Shown here: positions 50,517 through 60,446 of the stretch, one piece after another
How positions within the stretch are numbered: position 1 is the first letter of the stretch
How the letters are laid out: every line of letters begins with the position of its first letter
Source: Fluviispira sanaruensis
GTDB taxonomy: Bacteria; Bdellovibrionota_B; Oligoflexia; Silvanigrellales; Silvanigrellaceae
Assembly: GCF_004295685.1 (NCBI RefSeq)
Contig: NZ_AP019368.1
Location: forward strand, 423,501 to 487,500
Direction of reading: 5' to 3'
Length of the DNA: 64,000 nt
Program-made: the position numbers and the translations under genes
The notes under the pieces: model-generated
What the model was told of the DNA's origin: nothing
The model's database searches: none
Seen by the model: only the letters and a program-made list of their open reading frames with translations

Positions 50517-53456
50517 TGAGTCATAATTTTTTTGCGGGACGAAAGTCTCTAAACTTCTCCCAATTGTAAGACATGTTGAAATAATTTTGTAGGCTTGTTT
50601 GCGCATGCTTTCAATTTCATCACGGGCTTCCCAAGTGAGGCCTTCATGCACAGCTCGATTGCGACTGTCTTGTAATGAGTGAACAAGTTTAATAAATTCA
50701 AAAAGTTCATTATCTGCAGCAAAACCCAAATTCATCATTTGATTTAAGTGAAATTGACACTCATTGCGGGCTGCTACTAAAAGAAGCAGTGCGAACGCCT
50801 TTGGGCCATCGAGGGTGAAGCGCTTTCCAGGGCGATAAAGACAGATAGCTCTCAACATTTTTCTTAATTTAAATTTGCTAAAATAAGGTATGCTACGAAT
50901 AACAGGTAAATTAGCAATATAATCTTCAAAGGTATTCATTTTTTCAATTATGCCTTTACCATATCCTATTATTTCGAGTTTTTTAGAGAGTTCTCCTTTT
51001 CGGACAAGGGAATCTGTATAGGCTTCAAAAGTATCGCGCATAGTGAGTTCAACAGCTTTACAGTGCATATTTACGATTGGACTTAAATCGACGGCTTCAT
51101 TGCCCCAATCGATGGACTGAATGAGAATCATTTCAGCTGTTCTTAAGGCACTTTTTGAATCGATTGATAAATAACTTGCATAAGGTATCAGGGATTTAAT
51201 TATGAGATCGATGTCCTGTGAAGATATTTTTGTATCGCTTTCACTTTTTGGCTTTTGCGGCTGAGTGACTTTAAGCGAGACGCGGGCAATAGCTTCTTGA
51301 ATTTCTTTATCAATAGATTCTGGCAATCTTAAGAGTTGCAAAGTTTTTAATTCTTGTAATATTTCTTCAGGATTATCAAGAGAAATTTCTCGTATTATCT
51401 TTATTTTGATTGCAAGAGAAATATTTTGTTTTGAAATAGCACGAATAAGGGCCTGTTGAGAGCGCGTATGTTTTGAACGTAACAGTTCTACGATTGTGTG
51501 CTCAACGAAATCGATATCGATATGCTGAAGTGCTTGATAAAGAATTGCTTTAATTGCATCATCTGTGTCGAGTTTAACAAGTGCACGCACAATCCATCTT
51601 TTTTCTACATGTGGAGCAATACGTAACCCTTCTCTTAAAAAGAGTTCATAATAGTCTTTTTCTTCACTCGATAATTGTGTATTTAAACAAACTTGTAAAA
51701 TGGCTTCCCAGAGTAGAATAGGGCGATCGATAACTGTGTTTCCACTCCAATCGGCCACTTCAATTTCACTTTCATCATCATGTGGTTTATGTTCTTCTGT
51801 TTCATCAAGAATATTTTGAATAAGTGAAGAAATCTCTTTTAAAGTGACTAAAGTGGGTTGGTTGACTTGCAGTTTAAATCTATCTGCACCGACTAATATG
51901 GATTGAAAACGGGAGGTGACTTCAAGAATATACTCTTCCTTTTGCATATTCCCGTGCAAAAGTGTTTGTTTAATGATTTCAAGTTCTCTGTGAATAGCAA
52001 CACTGAGAGTATAAATATCGAGGCGGGGTGCCGTGAGTGCAATCGCAGTGAAAGCCCAGCTTGTGCCAGAAAAAGGCATTATTTTATAAACTTCTCTTAA
52101 AAAACTTGCAGAAGTGTTTCCGCCTATAATAGCGGCGTAAACTTTTTCAACAAAAGATTCGAACTCATTCGATGATTTTTGCGATAAAAACTTTACATAC
52201 TTTTTAATATTATCGATTACTTTATATTCTTGGCGAATAAGAAGCTTAGATGTATTTTCTGGACAACTCTTATTTCCAATTGCGACAATTTGATAAAGTA
52301 AAATATTATAATCATAACTTTTTTCAAATTTTTCTTGCCAGGGTTGACTTAATAATATTTCGGCATTTAAATAAATAAAGCCAATATCTTTCGAAATGTT
52401 TTGCCAAAGACGGTAATATTTTGGATTTTGCACAGATTGAATAAATTTTTGATTGTTTATTGGAATAAAATTTAGCCAAATTTGGGCAAGATATTCATTT
52501 TTTCCGTTCTCAATACTTTCAATGCCAAGTTGCGCACTATTTGCAAGAATATCAGTGCATTTTTTATTTTTGAGTTTTAAAACCGTACGAACAAGTTCTT
52601 CAGGTTTTTTATTATAAAGATCTTTAATTAAAGATTCGAGAGCAATTTCAAGATTTTTTTGGCTGAACATTCCATAACCAATAAAACTTGGATTTTTTTC
52701 ATGCAAAGAACTTTCAAAAAAACATTCACAGGCTTTTATACCAAAATTTTTATCTTCAAACTTGGATATTTGAGAATTTAATATTTCATAGATACGCACT
52801 GTTTCAGGGTTTTTAATATTTGCAATGATGTTTTGAATTGATTTCCACTCATCTTTATTACTGGCAAAGCCTAAATATATAAGAGCCGAAGGTAAAGATG
52901 ATTTAATAAGATCTTCTGAAGTATTAGCCTGTAAAATATTAAGAGCTATGTTCTTGCATTTATTATCTATAATTCCAAGTCGAATAAGTGCATTAAAGCC
53001 TTTTGCTAAAACAATTTCAGGTAAATCAGCAGAAAAAAGAGTTAATAATTTATCAGCAAGTTTTTCATTGCCCGTTTCTTCGGCAAAAGTAAATAAAGAA
53101 TAAATAATTTTATTTGTGAGTTCTAAACGATCAAATGCATGTAAAATACGATAAATAAGTGAATTACATTTAGAGTGAGCTAAAGTTGAAATGCAACTGC
53201 TAATAACATTTTCATCGTTTTCTTTGAGTAAAAGATGGGAGACAATGGCCCATTCACTGCTAGGCATATTTGGAATGTTGAGAGACTGTGCAAGTTTTGC
53301 TTTCTCGACGACTGTTGGAATAAGTGCCATTATTTGCCAAGTTAGCAAACTCCCTTGCCAAGAAAAAGAATTTTTTGCAAGCTTTTCTATTGCCACAGAG
53401 CGCTCATGCTCATTTTCAGAGCGGACAAATTGTTTGAGATCCTGAAATATTGGCAT
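50499..53456 (-). CDS. Giant helical-repeat protein with HEPN-like C-terminal domain (985 aa)
   Basis: The ATG at 53456 has GGAG seven bases upstream; a GTG two codons earlier is possible. No signal peptide or membrane segment. Most of the protein is made of HEAT/ARM-like amphipathic helical pairs (IYRILHAFDRLELTNKIIYS, IALTAPRLDIYTLSVAIHRE). The last ~150 residues form a separate helical domain with IKLVHSLQDSRNRAVHEGL, where Arg932-x4-His937 (RNRAVH) fits the R-x4-6-H motif of HEPN domains, often RNA-cutting. No other catalytic motif was seen. The flagellin gene follows after 2 bases. HEPN assignment is motif-based, and the function is unknown. Confidence 0.72.
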   Translation of the reverse strand: MPIFQDLKQFVRSENEHERSVAIEKLAKNSFSWQGSLLTWQIMALIPTVVEKAKLAQSLNIPNMPSSEWAIVSHLLLKENDENVISSCISTLAHSKCNSLIYRILHAFDRLELTNKIIYSLFTFAEETGNEKLADKLLTLFSADLPEIVLAKGFNALIRLGIIDNKCKNIALNILQANTSEDLIKSSLPSALIYLGFASNKDEWKSIQNIIANIKNPETVRIYEILNSQISKFEDKNFGIKACECFFESSLHEKNPSFIGYGMFSQKNLEIALESLIKDLYNKKPEELVRTVLKLKNKKCTDILANSAQLGIESIENGKNEYLAQIWLNFIPINNQKFIQSVQNPKYYRLWQNISKDIGFIYLNAEILLSQPWQEKFEKSYDYNILLYQIVAIGNKSCPENTSKLLIRQEYKVIDNIKKYVKFLSQKSSNEFESFVEKVYAAIIGGNTSASFLREVYKIMPFSGTSWAFTAIALTAPRLDIYTLSVAIHRELEIIKQTLLHGNMQKEEYILEVTSRFQSILVGADRFKLQVNQPTLVTLKEISSLIQNILDETEEHKPHDDESEIEVADWSGNTVIDRPILLWEAILQVCLNTQLSSEEKDYYELFLREGLRIAPHVEKRWIVRALVKLDTDDAIKAILYQALQHIDIDFVEHTIVELLRSKHTRSQQALIRAISKQNISLAIKIKIIREISLDNPEEILQELKTLQLLRLPESIDKEIQEAIARVSLKVTQPQKPKSESDTKISSQDIDLIIKSLIPYASYLSIDSKSALRTAEMILIQSIDWGNEAVDLSPIVNMHCKAVELTMRDTFEAYTDSLVRKGELSKKLEIIGYGKGIIEKMNTFEDYIANLPVIRSIPYFSKFKLRKMLRAICLYRPGKRFTLDGPKAFALLLLVAARNECQFHLNQMMNLGFAADNELFEFIKLVHSLQDSRNRAVHEGLTWEARDEIESMRKQAYKIISTCLTIGRSLETFVPQKNYDSPMETY

Positions 53457-53531
53457 GAACACTCTCCTGCTCGTAACAATTTTATCTTTTATAGCTAGGT
53501 GTTACGGGTGAATTATTGCCTTGTAAGTCAA

Positions 53532-55079
53532 TCAAGCTTTTACGATATAATCCGAAGGATTGATGTAATTGGTATCCATTTGAGCAAGCTGTAATTTCCC
53601 ACTCATATCCCAATTCACAGATTGCCATTTTGTAAATTGATCTACAACCCAAATTCCAGATTGTCTGCTACCATTTCCACTTTTTCCATTTCCACCAAAA
53701 GGAAGATGTGCTTCTGCACCCGTAGTGCTGTTATTGATACTTGTCATACCGGCAGAAATCTCTGTTCTAAACCGATATGCTGATTCAATATCTGTGGTAT
53801 AAATTGCTGAACTTAAACCATAGCCAGTTTTATTTGATAAATGTATTGCTTCATCGATGTCATTAAAACTTAAAATATTAAATAAAGGTCCGAAAGTTTC
53901 TGTAGAATAAATTTCATCATTTTCTGTTACGTTATCAACGATGCTTGGAAATGCATAAAACCCGCACTGCGCATTACCATGGAAATTATTATCTTTATTT
54001 TGCTCAGTAATTGTTCCATGTTTTGTTGTTAGAAGTCTATGATGTGTTTTGACAAGATTGCTTAAATTTTCATTGTGCTTTTTTAGAAACCGCTCTCCTA
54101 TCATTGGTCCATAAAAATTATTCTCGTTGGTTGGATCTCCAATTTGTAGATTTGTAACTTTATCCAATATTTTTTTAATAAGTGTTTCTTTAATTGATTT
54201 ATGGACAATTAAATTACCTAGAGATGTACAACGCTGTCCCACAGTGCCAAATCCGGACCAAATGACTCCATTGGTGACAAGATCGAGATTTGCATCGGGC
54301 ATAACAACCAGTGGATTTTTACCACCTAATTCTAAGCAAGGTGTTTGTAAGTTTCTTCCACAAATTTCGCCAATTTTCTTTCCTACTTCTGTACTTCCAG
54401 TAAATCCAACTTTGTCGATCAGCCCTTCGTCTACTAAGGATACCAAATGAGCGCCTGTTTCAGGTCCTTTACCAAAGACAACATGGAAAACATCTTTGGG
54501 GACTCCTGCGGCGTATAATAATTCAGCAAAAATGTAAGAGAGATAGGGAGTGTCTTCTGAAGGTTTCCAAACACATGTGTTGCCACAAACAAGGGCCGGG
54601 ATAAAATACCAACTCGGTACCGCAAATGGAAAATTACCTGCAGTTATACATGCAAATACCCCAATAGGTCTTCTATAAGTATAGAGCTCTTTATTTTGCA
54701 TTTCACTTGGAACTGTTTGACCATAGAGTCTACGTCCTTCAGAAACAAAAAAATTACAGGTGTCAATTGCTTCTTGCACATCTCCTCGTGCCTCTTTAAT
54801 GGGTTTGCCCATTTCACGCGTGAGAATTTTTGCTAATGCTTCTTTATTTTTTTGAATCAACTTCCCAAAGTTGGCAATAATTTCTGCTCTCACGGGAGCA
54901 GGAGTTCTTTTCCATTGCTCAAGCCCTTTGCGTGCACTGAGACATGCTTCTTTGCACTCCTCTAATGTTGCGCTGGCAAATGTGCCTAAAATGTCTTCTC
55001 TATTTGCAGGATTTATTGAAACAAAATGGGATGAACCTTGATTTTTTTTTCCAGAAATTATGGAAGAAATTGTATTCAT
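53532..55079 (-). CDS. Aldehyde dehydrogenase family protein
   Basis: A 515-residue NAD(P)-dependent dehydrogenase. The catalytic Cys lies in FGTVGQRCTSLGN, the Glu in CLELGGKNPLVV, the Rossmann turn in GFTGSTEVGKKIG, and the N-terminal NFPFAVPSWYFIPALVCGNT. The GQRCTSLGN form resembles the ALDH7/semialdehyde group, but the substrate cannot be fixed. The ATG follows GGAG. It lies between the giant HEAT gene and an ABC exporter on the same strand. Confidence 0.9.
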   Translation of the reverse strand: MNTISSIISGKKNQGSSHFVSINPANREDILGTFASATLEECKEACLSARKGLEQWKRTPAPVRAEIIANFGKLIQKNKEALAKILTREMGKPIKEARGDVQEAIDTCNFFVSEGRRLYGQTVPSEMQNKELYTYRRPIGVFACITAGNFPFAVPSWYFIPALVCGNTCVWKPSEDTPYLSYIFAELLYAAGVPKDVFHVVFGKGPETGAHLVSLVDEGLIDKVGFTGSTEVGKKIGEICGRNLQTPCLELGGKNPLVVMPDANLDLVTNGVIWSGFGTVGQRCTSLGNLIVHKSIKETLIKKILDKVTNLQIGDPTNENNFYGPMIGERFLKKHNENLSNLVKTHHRLLTTKHGTITEQNKDNNFHGNAQCGFYAFPSIVDNVTENDEIYSTETFGPLFNILSFNDIDEAIHLSNKTGYGLSSAIYTTDIESAYRFRTEISAGMTSINNSTTGAEAHLPFGGNGKSGNGSRQSGIWVVDQFTKWQSVNWDMSGKLQLAQMDTNYINPSDYIVKA

Positions 55080-55107
55080 AAGAACTCCTTGTGAGCCATT
55101 TGTAAAA

Positions 55108-56877
55108 TTAAGTCAACAAATGGGAAGGTTTAGTTTTTGAGAAATCCAATATTTCTGTAGCATAATCTCGTATCGCAGGTCTATGAGCAACAACGAAAGT
55201 AATGGAATTGGAGACGTGTCTTTTTAAATTTTCGATAAGTTTTAATTCATTTGCTATATCAATGGCGCTCGTTCCTTCATCAATCACAATGAAGCTTGGA
55301 TTTTTGAAAAAGATACGGGCAAACATTAATCTTTGTTTTTCTCCGCCTGAGAGCCCTTCAATCTTGTCATCCAGATTTTTATCGAGGAGAGAGAGTTCAA
55401 GTGCTTTATTTGCTTTTTGTATATCTTCTGCGCTTGGATTTTCAATCTGTAATGGATATGTTACGTTTTCGAATATTGTACCTGAGAATAAAAATGGTTC
55501 TTGTGGAATAAAACAAATATCTTTTGCATATTTTTCAAATGTTTTATCTGAGGCAATTTCTCCATTTATAAGAAAATAACCTTGTAAAGAAGGTTGAACA
55601 CCTAAGATTGTTCTTATAAAAGTACTTTTCCCAATTCCTGAAGGGCCAATAATGGCAAGTAATGTTCCTGAATCAAGTTGCATATTAAAATTTTCAAGTA
55701 AAATATTTTTAGCATCATTGCCTATTGATATATTCTCAAATTGAATAGATTTAACTTTATTGAAAGAAATATTGTCTTTTTGTATATGATGGATTTCAGA
55801 TCTTCTATCTAAATCACTTAATAAAAAATTATTTACTCGATGAAGAGCATCTGTTCCTTTACGAGTTGAGTTCAGTTGATTTGTCATTCTATTCACTTTA
55901 TCGGACAAAAATGCAACTGTTACCATAAAGCTTGTTAAAATATTGCTCTCAAGAGCACCGTCAGAAATTCTTCTCAACGCCGCTACAATTATAAACGCGC
56001 CTGCTATAATTCCAAACCATTCAACAAGAGGACTTCCCAATGATTTTGCCCGAGTCGCTCTTCTCCATACGTGATATATTTTATTATTAATTTTATTAAA
56101 ATTTTTAATTTCAAAATCGATCGCTTTATGGACTTGTATTGTTTGCCAGCCTCTCATTCTTTCAAGAATTCCGCTTAATAATTCACTTTCAAATTGGAGT
56201 CCTTGGCGTGATAACTTTTTTAAGGTTTTACTTGTGACTCTCAATACGATTGCCGCAGGAATTAATACGGTCAAGAATAGAATAAAAAGTTGAGGATCTA
56301 AAATAATAAGCCATGCAATAAAAATGAGTGAAGAAACTCCATCCTTTAATAAACTACTTATAAGCCTTGTAAATGTTTGTTGAATTTCGCGCATATCTTC
56401 ACCAACTATGGAAGCGAGTAAACCAACATCAATAGAATTTGCTGCATTATAGCTTAAAGATAAGTATTTTTTTATAATATCTGAGCGAAGCTTATGCGCT
56501 AACTTTTCGCCTAAATCTCTTAATAAATAGTCACTATAGAAATTAAAAAAACCATAGACTCCTGCTACAGCTATTAAAAAAACTGCAAACCAATTCTTTT
56601 GAAAAGCAAGCGGTATCTTGCTTTCAAAAGGAGTGCCTTCCACCAACGGAGAAATCCAAAGAGAAAGCTGATCGCCTAACAGCTTTTGCCAAGTAACATC
56701 TGCTGGAATTGAGTTGATTGTCTGTACTATATAAGGAATAATTATAAGTAAACAGAGTGAGAGAGGGATCATAATTATAATGCTTATAATAACCAATGAG
56801 AACTGGGAAGGCCACAATTTTATTTGCTGCATCCAAAGTCTAAAAGAGGAATTATTTTTTTTGGAATTAAATGTCAT
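55108..56877 (-). CDS. ABC exporter, fused membrane and ATP-binding domains
   Basis: A 589-residue half-transporter. Residues 1-~340 contain six membrane segments (FSLVIISIIIMIPLSLCLLI, NWFAVFLIAVAGVYGFFNFY, LIFIAWLIILDPQLFILFLT). The ATPase has Walker A IGPSGIGKST, signature GLSGGEKQRLMFARIFF, Walker B FIVIDEGTSAID and switch His FVVAHRPAI. MsbA and similar exporters share this layout; substrate unknown. It is followed 28 bases on by the ALDH gene. Confidence 0.9.
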   Translation of the reverse strand: MTFNSKKNNSSFRLWMQQIKLWPSQFSLVIISIIIMIPLSLCLLIIIPYIVQTINSIPADVTWQKLLGDQLSLWISPLVEGTPFESKIPLAFQKNWFAVFLIAVAGVYGFFNFYSDYLLRDLGEKLAHKLRSDIIKKYLSLSYNAANSIDVGLLASIVGEDMREIQQTFTRLISSLLKDGVSSLIFIAWLIILDPQLFILFLTVLIPAAIVLRVTSKTLKKLSRQGLQFESELLSGILERMRGWQTIQVHKAIDFEIKNFNKINNKIYHVWRRATRAKSLGSPLVEWFGIIAGAFIIVAALRRISDGALESNILTSFMVTVAFLSDKVNRMTNQLNSTRKGTDALHRVNNFLLSDLDRRSEIHHIQKDNISFNKVKSIQFENISIGNDAKNILLENFNMQLDSGTLLAIIGPSGIGKSTFIRTILGVQPSLQGYFLINGEIASDKTFEKYAKDICFIPQEPFLFSGTIFENVTYPLQIENPSAEDIQKANKALELSLLDKNLDDKIEGLSGGEKQRLMFARIFFKNPSFIVIDEGTSAIDIANELKLIENLKRHVSNSITFVVAHRPAIRDYATEILDFSKTKPSHLLT

Positions 56878-56924
56878 CGATTCTGTTTACCTTAATTTTC
56901 TTCATAGATATAATTTAGTTTTGA

Positions 56925-58214
56925 TTAATCAAAAGTTCTAAACCTTATGAGTTTCTTTTCATTTTGTTTGAGTGTCACAGTGAATGTGATGGGCTGAGAA
57001 TTTTCAGGTTTGATCACGATACTTGTTTCTTTATTAGGTTTAATGGTAGCACGAAAGATCTGAATTGTGTCTGGTAAAGAAGTCCAACCCCTGGTATCAG
57101 CAACTTCTGTTGCTAGATTAAATCCCATCGCCGCCAATCCTGCAAGTGGATTTTCATCGTTCAATTTTTTTGCTGCAATTTCTTTTGCAATTACTCTTGC
57201 TGCGAGTTTTACTATATCTCGCAATCGGCGATCGGTGAGAGCTTGTTCAGCCATTTTACCGATGTCTTCCATTACTATTGTACGCCCAATGTTTTTATCA
57301 TTAATAAAAATGTCAGCATAATGAGATCTATATGAGAGAGACTTATATTCAGGAAAAGAAACACGAGCAACAGAACCACCCGTTGGAATGAAAAAATCTT
57401 TTGGAACTTTAATCGGGGATTTTCCTGATTCATAAACAATATATATTTCGCCATTTGCTAAGATATTATTATGTTTTTCCCATGTTAAGTTCGGATCTTT
57501 CTTTTTAAGATCGGTTATTATATCATTTCTTCTGCGAAATTCTGCAAGTCTTCCCAAATCTTTTAAAATCTGTATTTCGGCATTTTTAAAATTTCCTGAG
57601 GCGGATTGATTGCTATCACCTCGGATATTTTTTAATGCAGTTCGGTACTCAACGATGGCATTGTCCCAATCACCTTTGCTTTCATAAACCATAGCTGAAA
57701 AATAATGAGAGAAAGCATCGTATTTAAAAGAATTTTTCCCTTCATTTTCAGAGCTTAAATATTTCTTAATATCATATGATCTTCGTATCATAACTAGAGA
57801 ATTATTTTGATCATTATTTGCAAAAAATGCAAGTGACGAGAAAATGGGTAGCAAGAGTCTTTCGTGTGCTTCACCTGAGTAATCGGACATGGAATCATTT
57901 ACAATAAAACTAGCAGCTGTTTTTGATATACTTGTTGTATATAGATCATCAATTTTTCGGTCAGCTTGTGTCCATTGTGTGATAGCAGGAGTATAGTCAC
58001 CCTGTAAATAAAGTAACATTCCCTTTTCCATACGATAAAGAGCATAATTTCTGCCCTGCGTGGCGATATCGCTTTTATCTATAAGTTCTGTTGCTTCTTT
58101 ATATTTCCCAGCATACATTTCTTTACGAATTGCAGCGTTTGAGTCTGTATAAGATTGACAACTATGAATTAAAGCTGCGATTATAGGAAAAAATAAAAAA
58201 GTTTTTAATTTCAT
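56925..58214 (-). CDS. COG3014-type lipoprotein with TPR-like repeats
   Basis: The ATG at 58214 is used because GGATTATTAT precedes it; an upstream ATG at 58226 has none. A signal (LKTFLFFPIIAALIHSC) ends in lipobox IHSC. The mature part has helical repeats (MYAGKYKEATELIDKSD, MLLYLQGDYTPAITQWTQAD, YESKGDWDNAIVEYRTALKN) and a C-terminal beta region (SIVIKPENSQPITFTVTL). COG3014 proteins are often near flagellar or surface genes, function unknown. Start lies right after plsC, suggesting one transcript. Confidence 0.75.
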   Translation of the reverse strand: MKLKTFLFFPIIAALIHSCQSYTDSNAAIRKEMYAGKYKEATELIDKSDIATQGRNYALYRMEKGMLLYLQGDYTPAITQWTQADRKIDDLYTTSISKTAASFIVNDSMSDYSGEAHERLLLPIFSSLAFFANNDQNNSLVMIRRSYDIKKYLSSENEGKNSFKYDAFSHYFSAMVYESKGDWDNAIVEYRTALKNIRGDSNQSASGNFKNAEIQILKDLGRLAEFRRRNDIITDLKKKDPNLTWEKHNNILANGEIYIVYESGKSPIKVPKDFFIPTGGSVARVSFPEYKSLSYRSHYADIFINDKNIGRTIVMEDIGKMAEQALTDRRLRDIVKLAARVIAKEIAAKKLNDENPLAGLAAMGFNLATEVADTRGWTSLPDTIQIFRATIKPNKETSIVIKPENSQPITFTVTLKQNEKKLIRFRTFD

Positions 58215-58226
58215 ATAATAATCCAT

Positions 58227-58982
58227 TTACAATTTTGAGGAGATACTCTCACGAGCTTTCTGCATAACTTCTTGAGCAGTCATCTCTGTTGTTTGGATTT
58301 TAGGATGTATTGTAATTGTCACTTTGGCAAGTTTTGGCAGTAAAGATCCTTTGGGCAGTAAGTTTGCACAACCATTTAGAGTTATGGGTACTACAGGAAC
58401 GTGCAAAGCTTTCGCTAATCGAAATGCTCCCGATTTAAATTCTTTTATTTTTCCATCTTCACTGCGAGTTCCTTCGGGGAAAAAAACCATTGGTGTGCCC
58501 CTGCGTAAATGACGGGAAGATGCTTTCATGCTTTTTTCTCCACTTTTTTTACTGGCTCTATTCACAGGGACATATCCTGCAGCTCGCATGCCCCATCCAA
58601 AAAATGGAATATTAAATAAAGATTCTTTAGCAAGCCAACGGAATCGAGTAGATAAAATGAACAATGCTAATATATCTGCCTGACTTTGATGATTTGAAAC
58701 ATAAACGACAGCTTCACCTTTTTTTGCTAAATTCTCTGCACCTTCAATTGAAAATTGCCACCAAGGATTGGCAAGCTGAATGGATTTCCCCCAAAGGTTT
58801 GCAAGATGATGCAATAAATGACGCTCTTTATCAACAAAATAAACAAATGGAAATAAAATTAATATAAGACTTGAATAAAATACTGTAAAAATAACGACAT
58901 TAAACCAAGTAAACAATCCTCGCAGAATATCCTTTATCTCGCTTTCTTTTACTACGTTACCGATTTTTTCTGATACTGACAT
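58227..58982 (-). CDS. plsC: 1-acyl-sn-glycerol-3-phosphate acyltransferase
   Basis: A ~251-residue inner-membrane acyltransferase making phosphatidic acid: acceptor motif VSNHQSQADILAL (NHxxxxD), and FFPEGTRSEDGKIKEF. A membrane segment near residues 30-50 (LFTWFNVVIFTVFYSSLILI). The ATG at 58982 has AGGA nine bases upstream; a reading from 59015 adds 11 residues. It is 12 bases upstream of the COG3014 gene start. Confidence 0.92.
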   Translation of the reverse strand: MSVSEKIGNVVKESEIKDILRGLFTWFNVVIFTVFYSSLILILFPFVYFVDKERHLLHHLANLWGKSIQLANPWWQFSIEGAENLAKKGEAVVYVSNHQSQADILALFILSTRFRWLAKESLFNIPFFGWGMRAAGYVPVNRASKKSGEKSMKASSRHLRRGTPMVFFPEGTRSEDGKIKEFKSGAFRLAKALHVPVVPITLNGCANLLPKGSLLPKLAKVTITIHPKIQTTEMTAQEVMQKARESISSKL

Positions 58983-59027
58983 GATGATTTTTCCTAACTT
59001 TTTAAGATAAAACACTTGAGTATTACC

Positions 59028-60284
59028 TTATGCTTTCTGTTTCTTTAGTTTTCGATTTTCCAAGAAATTTATAAAACTAAAATAAAACTGCAATGCCATT
59101 TCTTTTTTTCCATTTACACTCGTTTCTTTTTTATTTCCATCGTCTATGTGAATAAAAACACCTGAGTGTTCCGCTTTTTTATCCCACGCCGTATTCGAAC
59201 TACTCCAAAGGAGTGCGTCCAGATTTTTTTTACGTATCAACTCATAACTCACCTTGAGACCATCTTCTTGATCTCCTGAGGTGAGCTTTGCCCCTGCCTT
59301 ATAAGGTATTTTTGCGAGATTTTCCAAGTCTATTATCTTCTCAGCTTTGACAAGATCAATTCTAAGGGTTTCATTTTTGCTTGAAATCTTAGAATGTGAA
59401 AGTGATTTTGGAATAAAATCAGACCCAGCAACAAGATGTATAATTCCATTGTATTTATTTTCATTTATTTCTTTTAGATATTCGAACATATCCGAATAAT
59501 TTGGTAAATTAATACATTGAATGTTTTCGTATTTTGGCACGTCTTTAGTTGTACTTGCAGTGAGTAATGTGAGATCGATCCCCATCGCATAAAAAACTTT
59601 CGCAACCTCAATACCGAGATTGCCTGTTGAGAGATTTGTAATACAACGTACGGGATCGAGTAAAGCCCTTGTCCCGCCAAGAGTGATAAGAACTTTTTTA
59701 GAATTGTCAGGGAAAAGTTTTCTCTTATTGATAATATGAGCGATATTTATTGCTAAGATATCAGGAGCAGGAAGCTTATCCTTACCTTCTTCCTGACGTG
59801 GCGCTGTAAAATAGACTCCTTCAATATTTTTTAATTTTTCTTTGTTTTCATCAACAAAGGGAGAGTTGGATAAGCTCTCATGCATTGTCGGACAAAAAAT
59901 AATTGTTTTCTTTTGACCTAATGCACTTTGTAAAAGAGTGGTAGCTCCATCGGAACAAATCCCATTGCTTGCTTTGGCAATTAAATCGGCGGTTGCTGGA
60001 GAAACAACAATTGCATCCGAAGTGCAAATATGCTCTGCAAGTCCTGACGGATTGATAATGACTTCATTTCGGCTCGCCCAGCGTAAGCTTTCTATCCCAA
60101 TAAATTTCAAGCAATTCTCAGTTATACAGAATTGAATTTCTGCCCCATTTCTTCTTAATTCACGAGCTAAACGTGGAAGCTCAATTGCAGCAATTCCTCC
60201 GCCTCCAATAATTGTTATTTTTGTTTTAGCGAGAAACTGTGAATTGATAGTGACAGACGTATCTTCCATAATATCTTTACTCAT
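59028..60284 (-). CDS. Divergent CoaBC-like protein (pantothenate pathway)
   Basis: A bifunctional-type flavoprotein and ligase for coenzyme A synthesis. The CoaC part has KITIIGGGGIAAIELPRLAR, AEHICTSDAIVVSPATADLI; the CoaB part has VLITLGGTRALLDPVRCITN and LSTGNLGIEVAKVF. The usual CoaC motif PxMNxxMW reads PTMHESLSN, so the Asn is replaced. The start is uncertain: ATG 60284 is used, because an extension to 60434 would leave only 12 bases to the divergent speE start and no room for a promoter. Catalytic competence should be tested by comparison with other CoaBC. Confidence 0.75.
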   Translation of the reverse strand: MSKDIMEDTSVTINSQFLAKTKITIIGGGGIAAIELPRLARELRRNGAEIQFCITENCLKFIGIESLRWASRNEVIINPSGLAEHICTSDAIVVSPATADLIAKASNGICSDGATTLLQSALGQKKTIIFCPTMHESLSNSPFVDENKEKLKNIEGVYFTAPRQEEGKDKLPAPDILAINIAHIINKRKLFPDNSKKVLITLGGTRALLDPVRCITNLSTGNLGIEVAKVFYAMGIDLTLLTASTTKDVPKYENIQCINLPNYSDMFEYLKEINENKYNGIIHLVAGSDFIPKSLSHSKISSKNETLRIDLVKAEKIIDLENLAKIPYKAGAKLTSGDQEDGLKVSYELIRKKNLDALLWSSSNTAWDKKAEHSGVFIHIDDGNKKETSVNGKKEMALQFYFSFINFLENRKLKKQKA

Positions 60285-60446
60285 TTTTTTTACCGATTTT
60301 TTATTTTCAAAATTTTTTGCTGTTGCAATTTTTTTTGCTAATTTGCCTTGGTTCATTTGATATGGACTCATTGCTTTTGTAGTGCTAATTATTAGAGCAA
60401 AGGGTTTGTAAGACTCTTCTCTCCTCATTATCAAAAGGAAATATAA

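Noticed and set aside
53191..55579. Antisense open frames over the giant protein, aldehyde dehydrogenase and ABC exporter genes
   Set aside because: No ribosome sites and no family features; the opposite strand has well-supported genes.
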